Part shown: positions 1 to 11,532 of the stretch, one piece after another
How the letters are laid out: each line of letters begins with the position of its first letter
Position numbering within the stretch: the stretch's first letter is position 1
Origin: Phyllostachys edulis
Lineage: Eukaryota; Streptophyta; Magnoliopsida; Poales; Poaceae
Assembly (NCBI GenBank): GCA_036346405.1
Contig: CM070559.1
Span: 40,771,889-40,835,888, forward strand
Length of the DNA stretch: 64,000 nucleotides
Direction: 5' to 3'
Notes under the pieces: generated by a model
The model's input: the letters and a program-made list of their open reading frames with translations, nothing else
Told to the model about the DNA's origin: nothing
The model's database searches: none
Translations under genes and position numbers: made by a program

Positions 1-102
1 GGATGCCTTAGTGAGGGAGGAGAACCATTTTGAATCACCAGTCATGTGCCTAGAACATCCAGAGTCTACTAACCATATGTTCCCCTTCCTCAACATCTGT
101 AC
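1..102 (-). pseudogene. copia pol, N-terminal protease fragment (runs off window)
   Basis: On the minus strand this stretch encodes the start of a Ty1/copia pol. It shows the retropepsin motif DSGCSRHMTGD, with the catalytic Asp codon at 64-66, preceded by a WLV stretch typical of copia proteases. The protein would release mature Gag and Pol by cleavage. The reading frame differs from the upstream gag and follows an in-frame stop at 103-105, so either a frameshift separates gag from pol or the copy is decayed. Integrase and reverse transcriptase should lie beyond the left edge. The motif is seen directly; copia membership is established family knowledge. Confidence 0.8.
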
Positions 103-167
103 CTACATTAAGTAAGTATCGGTCTCACAGTACTGGGGTTAGTAAGAAGCGATTTAGGAATCCAATA

Positions 168-2399
168 CTATGACACACAACGAGTAGGAACAACAAAAGC
201 ATTTCTGTTTTCTGGAGTCTGGCAGTCATACCGCTGTTTAGGCGCCGGTATGATCGCTCGAGTAAAAATTGCAGCAGTTTGTTTATTGGAAACAAAAGGA
301 GCTTGAAAGACCTTTCTTAGACTATCTCTCTTTTCTTTCTTAGCTTTTCGAAAACAGAACTGAACCAAGTGTCCTTCTTTTCCACAATGAGTACATTGAT
401 ATTTATCTTGATAAGAGATTGCAGTTTTTCTTTTTACAATACTCACTTTGAGAGAAGGATCCTTTGCAAAACCAGCAGACTTAAACAAAACTTGTTTCGG
501 TTCAGTTTCAATTTCAAACTTTCTAGGTTCAAGAAGCTTAAGGATTTTGGGAGGATGATTCTTGGCATGCTCAGCAAAATTAAATCCTAGACATTGGCTT
601 TCAGTACTCACTTTTGATCTGTCTAGAATCATGTTCAGATTTTTCTTACCAAAAGAAAACCTCTCCAAAGTGTCCTTAAGGTACTCATTCTCTTTAGTCA
701 ATTTAGGACAGATTGTGCACTTAACATATCCATTCTCAGTTTTCTTAGAAGCACTAGGTAGAGCCATTTTTTCTTTTTCAGCAAATTCATTTAATTGTCT
801 AGACAAAGCTTCTATCTCAGTTGTGAGTTTGGGACAATTAGTGCAAGAAAGTGTCTCATGATAAAGCATTTGTTGTATGGATTCCTGAGATGACTTTAGT
901 CTAGCTTCTAGCAGTTCACAATTAGAGCAAGTTTTAATTTGAGCATTCAAAATACTTGACTCTAAACAAATTGAACTAGACTTCAGTTTTTCAATTTCAC
1001 AATATGCAAGTTTCAGCTTATCATCACAAAAATCATGCGCTAGTTTCAGCTCTTCAAATTCAGCATGTATTGATCTAGCAACTTTCAATTCAGAATGCAA
1101 AACTTGACATGATTCACAAGATTCATCATCAGGAATAGCAGCCTTAAGCCTATTAATTTCAGAATTCAAGCTATCAACAACAAGATCATGTTTCTTCACT
1201 TTCTTTTTGTATTTTTTAAGCTCATTTGTCAATTTAAGTACAACACGTGATAAATCAGCATAAGAGGGTTTTACCTCATCAAGGTCACTGTAGAGATCAT
1301 CATCATCAATAAATTCTTCACTACTTGCCATAAAGCACATCCCTGTGAAGTCCACCTCTTTTGCCTTCTTGTTATCATCCTCATTGTCACTTTCAGAGTC
1401 AATATCACTTAATCCAATCTCCTCAAGTGCTGAGAGCACCTTGTTGACCGCCTTTCGATAATTTTGCTTCTTGCTTGAATCAAACTTGAATTTTGAACGC
1501 CGAGCTGGTGCTTTGTCATCTTTGGACTCCTTACCTCTCAGCTTAGGACAATTCACCTTTATGTGGTTTGGCTCACCACATTCAAAGCATCTAATTGGAC
1601 CTCCTCTCCTTCTTGATCTGACATTGTTGATTGCTTTAGTCACCCTGTTTGAGAAGAGTACAAGCTGTTCTTCTGGGATCTCCTCCAATTGTTCATCTGA
1701 AATAGCACTTAAGGCAGACAAAGAGAAACTAGAAGAACTTGATGAACTGTCAGTTTGGTTAGTCACTAAACCCAAAGAATTGGACTTGTTTATTTTGGCC
1801 AAAATATCAATCTCATGAGTTTTCATCTTGGAATAAAGATCATTTAAAGTGAGTGTTTCCATATTAACAAAATGATTGATGGTAGTGACTAGAACCTCCC
1901 AAACAAACATATCCAAGGCATTCAAGATTTGACGAGCATTGTTAGAATCAGAATAGATAGCATCAACAGATTGCAAATCACTAACAATTTTATTGAAACG
2001 ATAAAAAAGAGCATCAACCGATTCTCCTGGTTTCATCTCAAATTTAGAGTACTCCTTTTTAAATTGGCTCTGACGAACACCTTTAACAGATTTTGAACCT
2101 TCATGATAATCAGTAAGTGTAGTCCAAATTTTGTTAGCAGATTTAATGTTGGCAATTCTGATAAACTCATTCCTACTTAAACCTTGTAATAAAATGTTTC
2201 TAGCTTTAGCATTAGCTTCAACATCAGCAGTATTGTTGTTAGTAATAACAGCAGGTACCTCATAAGGATTTTCAACTTTTTGCCAGATGACATTACCTTG
2301 TGCTTGCAGAAATACTTCCATACGTGTCTTCCAGTAGATGTAGTCTGATCCATCGAAGTATGGAGGCTTACCTAAGAACCGATCTCGATCTGATGCCAT
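168..2399 (-). CDS. copia Gag with coiled coil and two zinc knuckles
   Basis: A 743-residue Gag starting at the ATG at 2397-2399, ten bases past the primer binding site. An upstream in-frame ATG at 2439-2441 lies in the LTR and is unlikely to be used. Residues 1 to about 200 look like the copia gag/UBN2 capsid domain (YFDGSDYIYWKTRMEVFL near the start). A CCHC knuckle (CFECGEPNHIKVNC) lies near residue 269 and a second (CTHCGKEGHLVQFC) near 667. Between them is an acidic stretch, then a long predicted coiled coil with repeated CxxC modules (CESCQVLHSEL, CSNCELLEARL, CTNCPKLTTEI, CTICPKLTKEN). Gag would form the cytoplasmic particle and bind element RNA. The stop reads TAG and is followed in frame by YWIPKSLL, so it probably replaces a Gln codon. 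Confidence 0.88.
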   Translation of the reverse strand: MASDRDRFLGKPPYFDGSDYIYWKTRMEVFLQAQGNVIWQKVENPYEVPAVITNNNTADVEANAKARNILLQGLSRNEFIRIANIKSANKIWTTLTDYHEGSKSVKGVRQSQFKKEYSKFEMKPGESVDALFYRFNKIVSDLQSVDAIYSDSNNARQILNALDMFVWEVLVTTINHFVNMETLTLNDLYSKMKTHEIDILAKINKSNSLGLVTNQTDSSSSSSSFSLSALSAISDEQLEEIPEEQLVLFSNRVTKAINNVRSRRRGGPIRCFECGEPNHIKVNCPKLRGKESKDDKAPARRSKFKFDSSKKQNYRKAVNKVLSALEEIGLSDIDSESDNEDDNKKAKEVDFTGMCFMASSEEFIDDDDLYSDLDEVKPSYADLSRVVLKLTNELKKYKKKVKKHDLVVDSLNSEINRLKAAIPDDESCESCQVLHSELKVARSIHAEFEELKLAHDFCDDKLKLAYCEIEKLKSSSICLESSILNAQIKTCSNCELLEARLKSSQESIQQMLYHETLSCTNCPKLTTEIEALSRQLNEFAEKEKMALPSASKKTENGYVKCTICPKLTKENEYLKDTLERFSFGKKNLNMILDRSKVSTESQCLGFNFAEHAKNHPPKILKLLEPRKFEIETEPKQVLFKSAGFAKDPSLKVSIVKRKTAISYQDKYQCTHCGKEGHLVQFCFRKAKKEKRDSLRKVFQAPFVSNKQTAAIFTRAIIPAPKQRYDCQTPENRNAFVVPTRCVS

Positions 2400-2408
2400 T
2401 GCAACCTC

Positions 2409-2420
2409 GCTCTGATACCA
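2409..2420 (-). other. primer binding site (initiator-Met tRNA)
   Basis: Minus-strand TGGTATCAGAGC, the classic plant copia sequence matching the 3' end of initiator methionine tRNA. It lies two bases inside the LTR end at 2423 and just upstream of the gag ATG, which fixes element orientation and LTR boundary. Confidence 0.93.
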
Positions 2421-2422
2421 CT

Positions 2423-4386
2423 TGTAGGATCGTAATGGCAATCAGAGGGGAGGGGGGTTGAATGATTGCAGCCAATTGACCTCCAAATCCAAACTCCTGC
2501 TTGTGTGCAAGAACTCCAGGAATCTCTTGGATGACTCTTAAAGAACCTCACAGCAAAGACCACCTCAGGCGCACAGCAAGAACACCAAATCAAGAGACAA
2601 AGTTGAACGAATCTGAACTTTATTTATCAATCTTGATTTGTGTCTACAAAGTGCTCATCAAGCACCCCTCACAGCCCCAGATCGAAGGACCTCTAAACCG
2701 CAGCAACACAGCAAGAAAGCTACGGTCAAAAACCCTATTTTCAGCCCATAAGCTCTCCAATGAGCTCTCCTCTATTTATCTCCTTGAGTCCGACCGTATC
2801 CAAGACGAATACGACTACCGACTCTATCTTTATGAAAAACAAGGAACCTGAAATCCTTCCTAACACAGGTTTTAGCAAATCTCAAAAACTTTCCAAAACC
2901 AATCTTTCCATATCTCCTTTTTCGTGTTGTAAGCTTCCAGAACGCCCTCCTGGAACTTCTCCACGAATTCAGCTACCCTTTGATCTCCACGTGCTCCAGC
3001 GCAATCCCAACCATCTCATAACATCCACGACCTCCTAGACCTCAGATCTCCCCATCCTAGTCCAAGTCTTCTTCATCACGACCATAGTTGTCTCCACGCT
3101 CAACCTACACATGCAAAGATCAAAGAAACACAAAACCATGGCACAAGTTCTCCAACTCGACCATCCATTAGCTCACTCACACCCATAAACACTATCATGC
3201 AACATGCAACAAGATAAAGCTCATGAATTTAACTTATCCTCACTCAAATCCCCAAAATGACAATTTTTCAGAGCATAATCGGAACTACCGCCATATTATC
3301 CCCGGTACTACCACACACGCGGTCGTACCGCTCGAAACACTACGGAACTACCACTCTTCATGAAATCTCAAAGTCTTCCAAAAACACACTTTCTTGAAAT
3401 TCTATACCTTTATCAAACGGTCATACCAACTAGCGGTATTACCGACGTTCAAAGCACGGTCATACCATTCTGCGGTCATACCGTGCCAAGACTACAATTC
3501 TACCGATTTTCACTTAACAGTGCTTGTCAGAAACTCTCTCTGTGAAAAACCTATCACGGTACTACCGTCGTTGAAATAACGGTACTACCGTAAAAGCCGG
3601 TACTACCGCAAACCATGACGCGGTCATACCGCTCAGCAAGAAAACCAATGTCCAAAAAGCAAGTGTTCTGGTTTTTCCATACCGCCAAAAACACAACGGT
3701 ATTACTGATGTGCGGTACTACCGCAAATTACCAAACGGTACTACCGCACCACTGAGATGCGCAAAGAACTCAGAATCAAGCCCTGAGACACGTGGACGCT
3801 CCAGATGATTTGGGCCGATCGGACCACGCTTCAAAACCGTCGGATTTAGGAGCACTGTAGAAAGTCCGAACATTCCCTTTAATTTCATCCGTCAGATTTC
3901 AATCCAAAAGCTCACAATCCTTGAAGAGTTCGGACGGTCCGAACGTTCCTCTCAATATGAGCCGTTAGATCAGGATCTAATGGTTCGAAACAAAACTGCG
4001 TGTTCGGAACCTTGACGAGCGGTACTACTGCACGCAACGGTAGCGGTCATCTGTACTCGATAGTACCACACATTACAAGCTGGTACTACTGCTCTCAAGA
4101 AAACCAGAAACTCCAAAAACAAGCCTTTTGGAAATATTGAACCGCCAACAAAAATGCGGTTGAACCGTCCTGCGGTAATACCGCGCAAGCAACGCTGGTA
4201 CTACCGTTAAAACTGAGATAAACTGATTTTCGATAGAATTCAACAGAGCTCAAAAGCAAGTCAGCATCTAAGATCCAAAGCATGTTCCAGAGGCAATGTA
4301 TTCACCTTAAAACACCAAGACTAAGTCTTACTTATGGTCAATGTGTTCATCATCAAATATCATGACCAAAAACCTCTTGGTCTTAC
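2423..4386 (-). mobile_element. 5' LTR of the leftmost copia element
   Basis: The PBS-side end is certain: on the plus strand it begins TGTAGGATCG. The outer end is inferred at ...GGTCTTACA (about 4386), giving a TG...CA LTR of about 1.96 kb, but the partner LTR is outside the window and no TSD can be checked. The segment carries many GCGGT-N3-ACCGC dyads at 3291-4206. Minus-strand AT-rich TATA-like sequence occurs near 2770. It is related to, but not the same as, the LTRs at 24431, 32984, 44485 and 52459. Confidence 0.7.
3291..4206. repeat. array of 13-nt dyad GCGGT-N3-ACCGC
   Basis: About 20 exact or near-exact copies of a 13-nt dyad with arms GCGGT/ACCGC and a variable 3-nt centre (ACT, CAT, CGT, ATT, AAT, TGA), often with A/C/T at the outer base. 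They occur in two groups, about 3291-3750 and 4018-4206, separated by T- and A-rich spacers resembling CCAAAAACACACTTTCTTG. They lie in the LTR half distal to the PBS, where U3 is expected. Confidence 0.85.
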
Positions 4387-5728
4387 AGAAATTTTCAGAT
4401 TATTATCCACTAAGACAACAGTCAAATACATCCTTATCTCTCCCTTCCTACACAGTTAAATTAATCCATTGAGATCAAGTAATCCAACAGGTTTAGCAAA
4501 CTAAACAATTTTAATGATGAACCTTCTCATCAAAGACATACTATTATCCTACCACTCCACCATCATGTAAACATAGATCACCAATTACATCACATCAGTT
4601 CATCTCTTAGTGATGCTCAACACCATACTTCGATACATAATAATTGCAGCTAGCAATTACATATGATCAGTATATATCCATAAAAGATAACTCTAAGATT
4701 AATATCCACTATGACAATAATCTAACACCTTCTGGACTTAACCATCCCAAAGGGTTAGATTAATCCACTGAGACCCGCAAATCCAATCTACCCAAGAAGG
4801 TTACCAAATTTATCACCCATAGTGATCAAACTAGTTCATCAATGTTCCACACCTCTTAATAACTCTGTCGGTTCCAATTAGGAATAGATTTACTCTTAAT
4901 CTCAACTCATCATACAATCTTTACAAGGTAGCTATAAGTTATCCACCCATGCTACCAAGGACATCCGTTAAGATTAATTATGCATCACGCTACTGACCCA
5001 GCTTGACATCTCATATATTATCATTTAATTAAAACCTCTTAGTCAAGTATGACAAGTCATCACTAAAAGGTTTTAACACCTCCTTTCAGAAAAGAGAGGC
5101 ATTAAACTTCATTATTCGAAATAATCCAAAAGAAATACATAAAACCATAGCCCACACATTTTAACGAACTTGCAACAGAAAACTTTCTTGTCTAAAATAT
5201 CAAACGAATAAACGTGTCATGGTTTGCAATAAAAAAATGGAACAACCATGGAGATATCAATCTCATCAATGAACAATGTTCATTAGTAGCAAAAGCAACT
5301 CAACAGTCGGAAGAGCCAATAATTACGCCATAACACAAATGGAGACCAAGTGAAATCCCAACAACTGCCTTGTAACCAATATCCCAAGAAAATTCGTTAT
5401 CCGCAAGTAAACCCAGATTGGCCTAAATTAAGCTCAAGAAGAGAACAACTTTTCTAAAAGAATTCACCCTTAGTACCTATAACTCTTGTACTCAGGGTAA
5501 TCACTTCACTAATCTCATACCACGAACGGTGGTGTAACCTGGCCAAGCCCAGGGTCACAACCACGACCTCAACCTTTCAACAGCAACTATCATCACACAT
5601 AACCATCATATTAATTAAATCATAAGCATAATCAATTCATAACAACAATGCTCAATGCTTGACCCATTCCTATCTTACTGTGCACAGTGTGTCAATTTAA
5701 TGATTCAATTACCACAGATCTAATGCCC
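4387..5728 (-). other. non-coding leader of a second minus-strand retroelement
   Basis: AT-rich sequence between the outer end of the copia LTR and the PBS at 5729. I see no gag, pol or other coding similarity on either strand. From position it is the 5' untranslated leader of the element whose 5' LTR is 5743-8164, cut on its left by the copia insertion. Short phrases such as ATTAATCCA(T/C)TGAGA recur at about 4455 and 4755, showing mild internal repetition. Confidence 0.55.
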
Positions 5729-5740
5729 GCTCTGATACCA
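5729..5740 (-). other. primer binding site of second element
   Basis: Minus-strand TGGTATCAGAGC followed by GGGC, two bases from the LTR that starts TGTAACACCCC at 5743. It matches initiator-Met tRNA and shows that 5743-8164 is a 5' LTR on the minus strand. Confidence 0.9.
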
Positions 5741-5742
5741 AC

Positions 5743-8164
5743 TGTAACACCCCAGCTCAACTCTGAGCCTGGGATGCTACTAAACTAACTCAACAATTCA
5801 AGTTTCTTTTATCCACTATCAATTAACAGCAAGCTTTTCAACAACTACTAAGCTAGCATTAAACAAAACTATTTCGAATAACAAAACTCTAGACATAAAC
5901 CTTGTTCTAAACATCAATTAGCGAAACCATAAGAATATATAAGGTTTATCCAAGATTCTATCTAGAAGAAAGACTAAGCAAGTCACTTGAAATCAACTAG
6001 CATGAAAGAGTAAATAAATCAAGATCTAAAATGTTAACGCATAGCGATACCGTCCACCAGACATACTTGACAACACCAAATACAAAACTCAATCATCACA
6101 AAGGATGAACATAGTCTGAGAATAAAAGTAATAGCGGGAACATGTGAATTTAGCTAAACGAGCTATTTTATTTGCCATGGGTGTTCATGAGTGAAGTGCA
6201 CCAAAACTACCCCTTCCCATGCATGTTGCTGCCTCGGGAAGTACCTAAAAGAAAACATCAACAACAAGCGTGAGTCCACGACTCAGCAAAGTACAATAGT
6301 GCAAAAGACAAAGCATCATGAATAGATAATGAAGATAACAAATACTCATAAAAACAATAGCAAGGAATCGATAACTGAATCTCATATACTTTCATGTAAT
6401 GCATACGACAAGATTGCAACCTTCTTCCTTCTTTGCAATTACCGGTAATACGGAGTAGTGCATCCGTCGATGCATACTCAAGCATGTGCCCTCAGGCACA
6501 GGGACCTCAAGCCCGCACTCCACGAGTGTGGGGACCTCATGCCCGTCCAATACATGATGGGGATCTCATGCCCGTCCAATGCATGATGGGGACCTCAAAA
6601 GAATCAATTCTTGGCTACCATGTAGTCCAAGATTCAAGAATGAATGCCATGATGCAAATGAATTTAATATTCTCAACCTATCATGAGAGAATAACATTCA
6701 GTGGTAAAATCATAGATAAAATTACATACAATTAAACCATGGAAATAATCATGAATTTAGCACCACAATTACTCTATACTGCTTGCATTTGCCTCAACCG
6801 CGAGACGGATGACAACGAAAAGAGGACTCTATCCCCCGTTCTCACCACTACCTAGCATTCGTAAAGCATACTAAGAAAACCTTTCAATTGCACAAAGCAT
6901 AACACTAAAACTAAACGAACTCATTTGCTCCTATTCGCAACCCGAAACAATACCAATACATTGCCAAGGCCCAATCTGTCCAAAACAGACAGCCACAAAA
7001 GGAAAACCATAACTTTTGTTTAAAATCTCCAAAAATTGTGAACTCAAGTTCTCTGGAATCTACACACACATACCCACAAATTCTCAGGTGATCGGAAGTT
7101 CAGATTATTTCATCTAATCCCTTGTTTTTATCTCCGAAGACAGTTTTGTCATCTTCGGTACTATTGAATTAGTAATTACATATCTTTTAATTGGTACAAC
7201 CAAACACAATGATCTAAGTCATTCTGGAATCTACAGAGAACTAATGTCCATAATAAATTTATTCCAATTTTCCCATTATGCAACAAAAGTTGCTAACAGA
7301 ACAAACTTTCCCGACTGTCCCCAACAGAAGGACAGTACAACAATGAACAATTCAAAATTCAATAACTTTCGTTCTACTTGTCTAAAAAATATGAACTTAG
7401 ACTCTCTGGAATCATTATTAAGTTATATATCTAAGTCATGGAGACCAAAAGTCTACATTCGTCCATTTCCAAACCTTAATATGCAAAACCATGTTCACTG
7501 CCTGAATCCCAGGGACTGAACAGGCACTCGGATTGCAAAAATCGTAACTAAATATCTATCCATCCAAAAATTGCGATCCAAGATGTTCCAGAAATCTATC
7601 GCAATTACCCACATAACTCTAGAAGACCCTAATCCCTGATTTCACTTGGAACTAATTCAAACTTACGGATCATCAGAACTGTAGAAATACCGATCTATAA
7701 TAGTAGGGTACTAATATGACTTTCGGCGACAAATCACATACAAGAGAATTGCAATAATTAATGGGGAATACGAATTTACCCATGAATTCTCCGCTGGACC
7801 TCGCTGAAGTCCTCGCGAAGACCCCCCTTCTTCTACTGCTTCCTCTTCCTCTCTTCCTCTTCATCTTCCTTCCTCTCCTTCCTCTTCTTCCTTCCTCTCC
7901 TTCCTTTCTCCTCCTCTTGGCGGAAAGCGGCGGGGAAGGGGCACTCTGATACCGGCGTGCTACAATGCAAAGAATGTTACAGAGCAGTGCTAGGGTTTTG
8001 GGGAAGGGGTACCCCTCCCTTGACTCTACTAAATGGTCGACCCACTTGGCTAGGACGTCTTGGTCCGAAAGCCCAGGGTCCAACCCTCCCACAAATTCTG
8101 AATTTTCTTTTAATTTCTCTTTCTAAATAATATTGTACTCATTAATGAATGATCGAGATATTAC
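5743..8164 (-). mobile_element. gypsy-type 5' LTR (family Y)
   Basis: Begins TGTAACACCCCAGC on the plus strand next to a PBS and ends in a decayed GATATTACG near 8164, where related LTRs end GATGTTACA. It shares order and sequence phrases with LTR X (19666-21925): AAGTACCTAAAA, the palindrome TTACCGGTAA, ATCCGTCGATGCA, a hairpin array, and a CT/TTC-rich stretch near the end (7830-7915). Only this LTR and its leader are visible; the 3' side has been lost or lies outside. Open frames inside it are low complexity and not credible genes. Confidence 0.75.
6485..6596. repeat. serial short hairpins in LTR Y
   Basis: Four consecutive inverted repeats joined by GGGGACCTCAAG/TGCCC-like linkers. They are TGTGCC/GGCACA with loop CTCA, CCCGCACTC/GAGTGTGGG with loop CAC, and two copies of CCCGTC/GATGGG with 8-nt loops. 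The GC-to-GT position in the last three stems could come from CpG decay. The same design with different stems occurs in LTR X at 20335-20415. Confidence 0.8.
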
Positions 8165-8166
8165 GG

Positions 8167-8197
8167 CCTGCCACCACTTGAAATGGCGACAGGAGGC
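8167..8197 (+). repeat. left inverted repeat of MULE1 (TIR-like)
   Basis: CCTGCCACCACTTGAAATGG... matches the inverted complement of 38087-38117 at 24 of 31 positions by eye. Two more degenerate copies of the same CCTGTCGCCA...TGGCGACAGG design follow before 8320. It directly abuts the end of LTR Y, so the true outer end and a 9-bp TSD are not visible. I take it as the left terminal region of a Mutator-like element, by inference. Confidence 0.5.
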
Positions 8198-8334
8198 AAT
8201 TTATTTCCCTACCGCTAGTTCAGCTTTCTGTCGTCATTTCATCTAGCGACAGGAGGTGAATAGTTCCAAATTGCCAATTCGACTGCCGCATGTTGCCACT
8301 TCAACCGATGACAGGGGTCTAGGCTATAAAATCC

Positions 8335-8341
8335 CCAAAAA
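8335..8341 (+). promoter_or_regulatory. TATA box of MULE1 PMD gene
   Basis: TATAAAA follows the GGCGACAGG repeats. About 145 bases later comes a purine-rich untranslated exon ending at a GT donor (GTAG/GTAAAT, donor at 8486). This fits the promoter and 5' untranslated exon of the downstream spliced PMD gene. No other good TATA is seen in 8200-8480. Confidence 0.55.
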
Positions 8342-8359
8342 TCGGCCCAAAACTCATTT

Positions 8360-8485
8360 CAATTCTGAGAAAAAGAGAAGAGGGAGAGCAGGAGAGGGGG
8401 AATAGTGACCTAGCGAAGCCCTACCTGTTTGTAGCGGAGGAGAGAGAGAGAGAGGGAGAAGCAGATCCGGTCGCCCACTTTGTAG
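8360..8485 (+). other. probable 5' untranslated exon of MULE1 PMD gene
   Basis: GA-rich segment, with a short (GA)n run at about 8441-8456, between the TATA box and a consensus donor at 8486. The next plausible acceptor is TTTTCAG at 9687-9693. There is no convincing start codon or protein. The exon role is inferred from splice signals and position only. Confidence 0.4.
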
Positions 8486-8729
8486 GTAAATGTTTTTGCA
8501 ACTTTGTAATTAAATTCGAAACCCTAGTAGGTTAGCAAATAAAACTAGCGATGTAGAATTGATTTCATTAGATAATTTTAGTTGCAGTGTATTCTATTGT
8601 AGTACATCATTTTAGCTATGTGTAGTTTAGATTATCGTATAGGTGCTATTTATGGTGCAATACGTAAATGATTTAGATTAAATCTGGAAAAAAAACCAAA
8701 CAAAGCTAAAAATTTCTAGGTTTTCATTT

Positions 8730-9610
8730 TTACACGGTAAATGATTTTGAAATATTGAAAATACTTTTTAAACTAGGAAAATAGCACAGTAAATATTTTA
8801 TAAATGCCGAGAATACATTTTAAACAAGCAAAATAGCAAGATGGCTCTAAAAACTATATTAAAATTCTAGAGTAGCTAAATAGGGTATGTAGAGCCTAAC
8901 TAAAATATTCTTAGCTTCAATTTTGTTCTTATTTTTGCACAATAAATATTTTGTAAATGCCGAGAATACCTTTTAAACAAGGAAAATAGCTAGATGGCTC
9001 TAAATAAATATTTTGTAAATGCCGAGAATACCTTTCAAACAAGGAAAATAGCAAGCTAGCTCTAAAAATTATATTCAAATTCTAGAGTAGCTAAATAGAG
9101 TGTGTAGAGCCTAATTAAAATATTCTCGGCTTCAATTTTGTTGTCATATTTGCATGGTAAATAAATTTTAAATGTCGAGAATACCTTTTAAACAAGGAAA
9201 ATAGCAAGCTAGCTCTCTAAAAATTATATTCAAATTTCAGAGTAGCTAAATAGGGTGTGCAGATCTTAATTAAAATATTGTCAGCTTCAATTTGGTTCTC
9301 ATTTTTGCACGGTAAATATATTGTAATTGCCGAGAATACCTTTTAAACAAGAAAAATAGCAAGCCAGCTCTAAAAATTATATTAGAATTTCAGAGTAGCT
9401 AAATAGGGTGTGTAGAGCCTAATTAAAAAAATATTCTCATCTTGAATTTTGTTCTCATTTTTGCACAGTAAAATATTGTGTAAATACCGATAATACCTTT
9501 TAAACAAGGAAAATAGCAAGCTAGCTCTAAAAATTCTATAAAAACTCCAAGTAGCTACATAGGTCATGTAAATCTTAATTAAAATACTGCCATCTTCAAT
9601 TTGGTGCAAT
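8730..9610. repeat. about 155-bp tandem repeat in first intron of MULE1
   Basis: The phrase TGCCGAGAATACCTTTTAAAC followed by AAGGAAAATAGCAAGCTAGC recurs near 8805, 8958, 9019, 9175, 9328 and 9486. Most intervals are 153-157 bp and one is a short 61-bp partial unit. The array fills most of the intron between the untranslated exon and the first PMD exon. No coding potential is evident. Confidence 0.85.
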
Positions 9611-9693
9611 AATTGAATTATTTAGATATGTCCCCTCTTATTACTCTTTATATATGTTTCATAGTATTTACAATGTATGCACTGAATTTTCAG

Positions 9694-9848
9694 GTATGAC
9701 AGCCCCAGGAGACGCGTCACCATGGCCGTACGAGTTGCTTGACCTGGCCATTGACGCGACTCGCGGTAGCCGCCTCAGTACCATCCTCCCCTAAGAGGGC
9801 GAGCAACCCATTGAGCTTGGCGTGTTGCCGCCCATGCATGAGGGCATG
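9694..9848 (+). pseudogene. MULE1 PMD gene, first coding exon fragment
   Basis: Starts after a good acceptor (GAATTTTCAG) and is cut at 9848 by a solo LTR whose TSD is GCATG; it resumes at 14878. The exon would precede the PMD core. Little family sequence is recognisable here and an in-frame stop appears in some frames, so assignment rests on its position in an otherwise collinear PMD exon series. The gene product is unknown; PMD proteins are found in transposons and in the Arabidopsis MAIN/MAIL family. Confidence 0.45.
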
Positions 9849-11532
9849 TGTAACATCCCAATTTTCTAAGTTTCAAAACCTTTTGAGTAATTTAGTCCTT
9901 TATAAAAATTCACCAAATTTTATTTGAATTTAATCAAGCTTAAATGGACTTTCAAATGTCAAAATAATTTAATGTGACTAATATGAATATCAATTAATTA
10001 AAAAAGTATTTTATTTGAGTTCTTTGTGCTTGGAAATATTTTCCAGATTTTTCTGGAATTTTTCCGAGTAAATTTGCTATTTGGATTTACTGGTATTTCT
10101 AAAATACAAAACTTATTTAAATCTCAGGAAAATCAAACGAGCTGATTTCCTAACCCCAGGCTCAACCCTATTCCGCTTTCGGCCTAATTTCAGCCCACAT
10201 CCCATCTCTCTCTCTCTCTCCCGCTCACCTGCATTAGGCCCTAGCAGTCAGCCTCTCATGCGTTGTGTGCTACGTGGATTCACCCGAGCCGCAGCCACTG
10301 ACATGTGGGTCCCACCGAACAGTGTTCTTTGTCTCCAAGTCGGGGACAACTTGGACTTCTTCGCCATGGGCCTTCCTTGACATGCGTGCTCTGGACTCTC
10401 CTGGTTGCTCGCATATAAAAGGGGAGGTAGCCCTTGCCCTTTGCATCCTAGTCACGCCGTCACCGAGCCAAAACCCTAGCCCTAGCCGTCGCAATCATTC
10501 AGAGAAGAAAGTCACTGCCGCAAGCTTCGACAATGTCTTCCTCCGCTGCTGGAGCACTTGAAGCTGTGTTGTTGCCACCGTTGAGATTGCAAGGAGGAGA
10601 TCTACGTCCCTATCACCTTCACTTCGTCGGAGCGTCGCCGAAACTTCAAACCCGTTGTGCCCGAACCCTAGTCGCCGCTTTGACCTCGCCGTTAGCCCAC
10701 TCCATCACCCCCTCGCCCTTGTAAGCACACCATCGTGATCCCCACACACCAGCTACCCGAGGCACCCCTCTGTTTGCCCCACCAAGGCCGCAATCGCCGA
10801 CAACCATCGGAACCCGAGCCTCTACCACCATCGAGCTGACGTGGAAGCCACGTGTCTACCACCTCAACTGCCCCATCAGCTTTTCGCTTGCATGTCGCCT
10901 AGTCAGCAGCTGAGTCAGCAACCGTGTGTCAATCTCGTACCAAAACCTAGATCTAATTCCATGTAAACCTAGTCTACCGTGAGCCTAGCCACTGCCATAT
11001 AGACCCCACCTGTCAGATTTACTGTTCCATAGACCAGTGAGCCATAGACCCATAGATCAGAGCCGTAGGCTTGGTCCATAAACCCACGGTCCCACATGTC
11101 AGCCTTTGTTTCTGATTTTTCGATTTTCTTTTAATTCTGAAATCATTGCTACATGCTGATGCGATATTTCAAAATTTTCTTTAGAAAGAGAATTCTGAAA
11201 ATTTCAAATATTATTTTCTTTATCTTTTTCTTATATTTAAATCTTTCGAGAGCCCGTTCTTCCTCATACGAACTCCGATTGAACCCATTCAAATTTCTAA
11301 TTTATCTAAATTCAAGCTTTGCCTTCTTGAGATTTTTAATTAATTTTGCGAGTTTATTTATCTCTCTGTTTTTGTATTTATTTGGTTATTTGCTTTTGTT
11401 TGCGAGTAGACGTTATTACTTTGGGAACTTTTGAGAAAGGAGGAGTTGATCAAGCTCAAGACCAGTACTAATACTTGTTCCAAGGAAAGTTGTACCTTTG
11501 ACAATGTTGAACCCAATTTTTCCAAAAATACC

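Noticed and set aside
7673..8092. 139-codon Arg/Lys/Glu-rich minus-strand frame
   Set aside because: Complement of a CTTCCT-rich tract in LTR Y; low complexity and no homologue in the equivalent part of LTR X.
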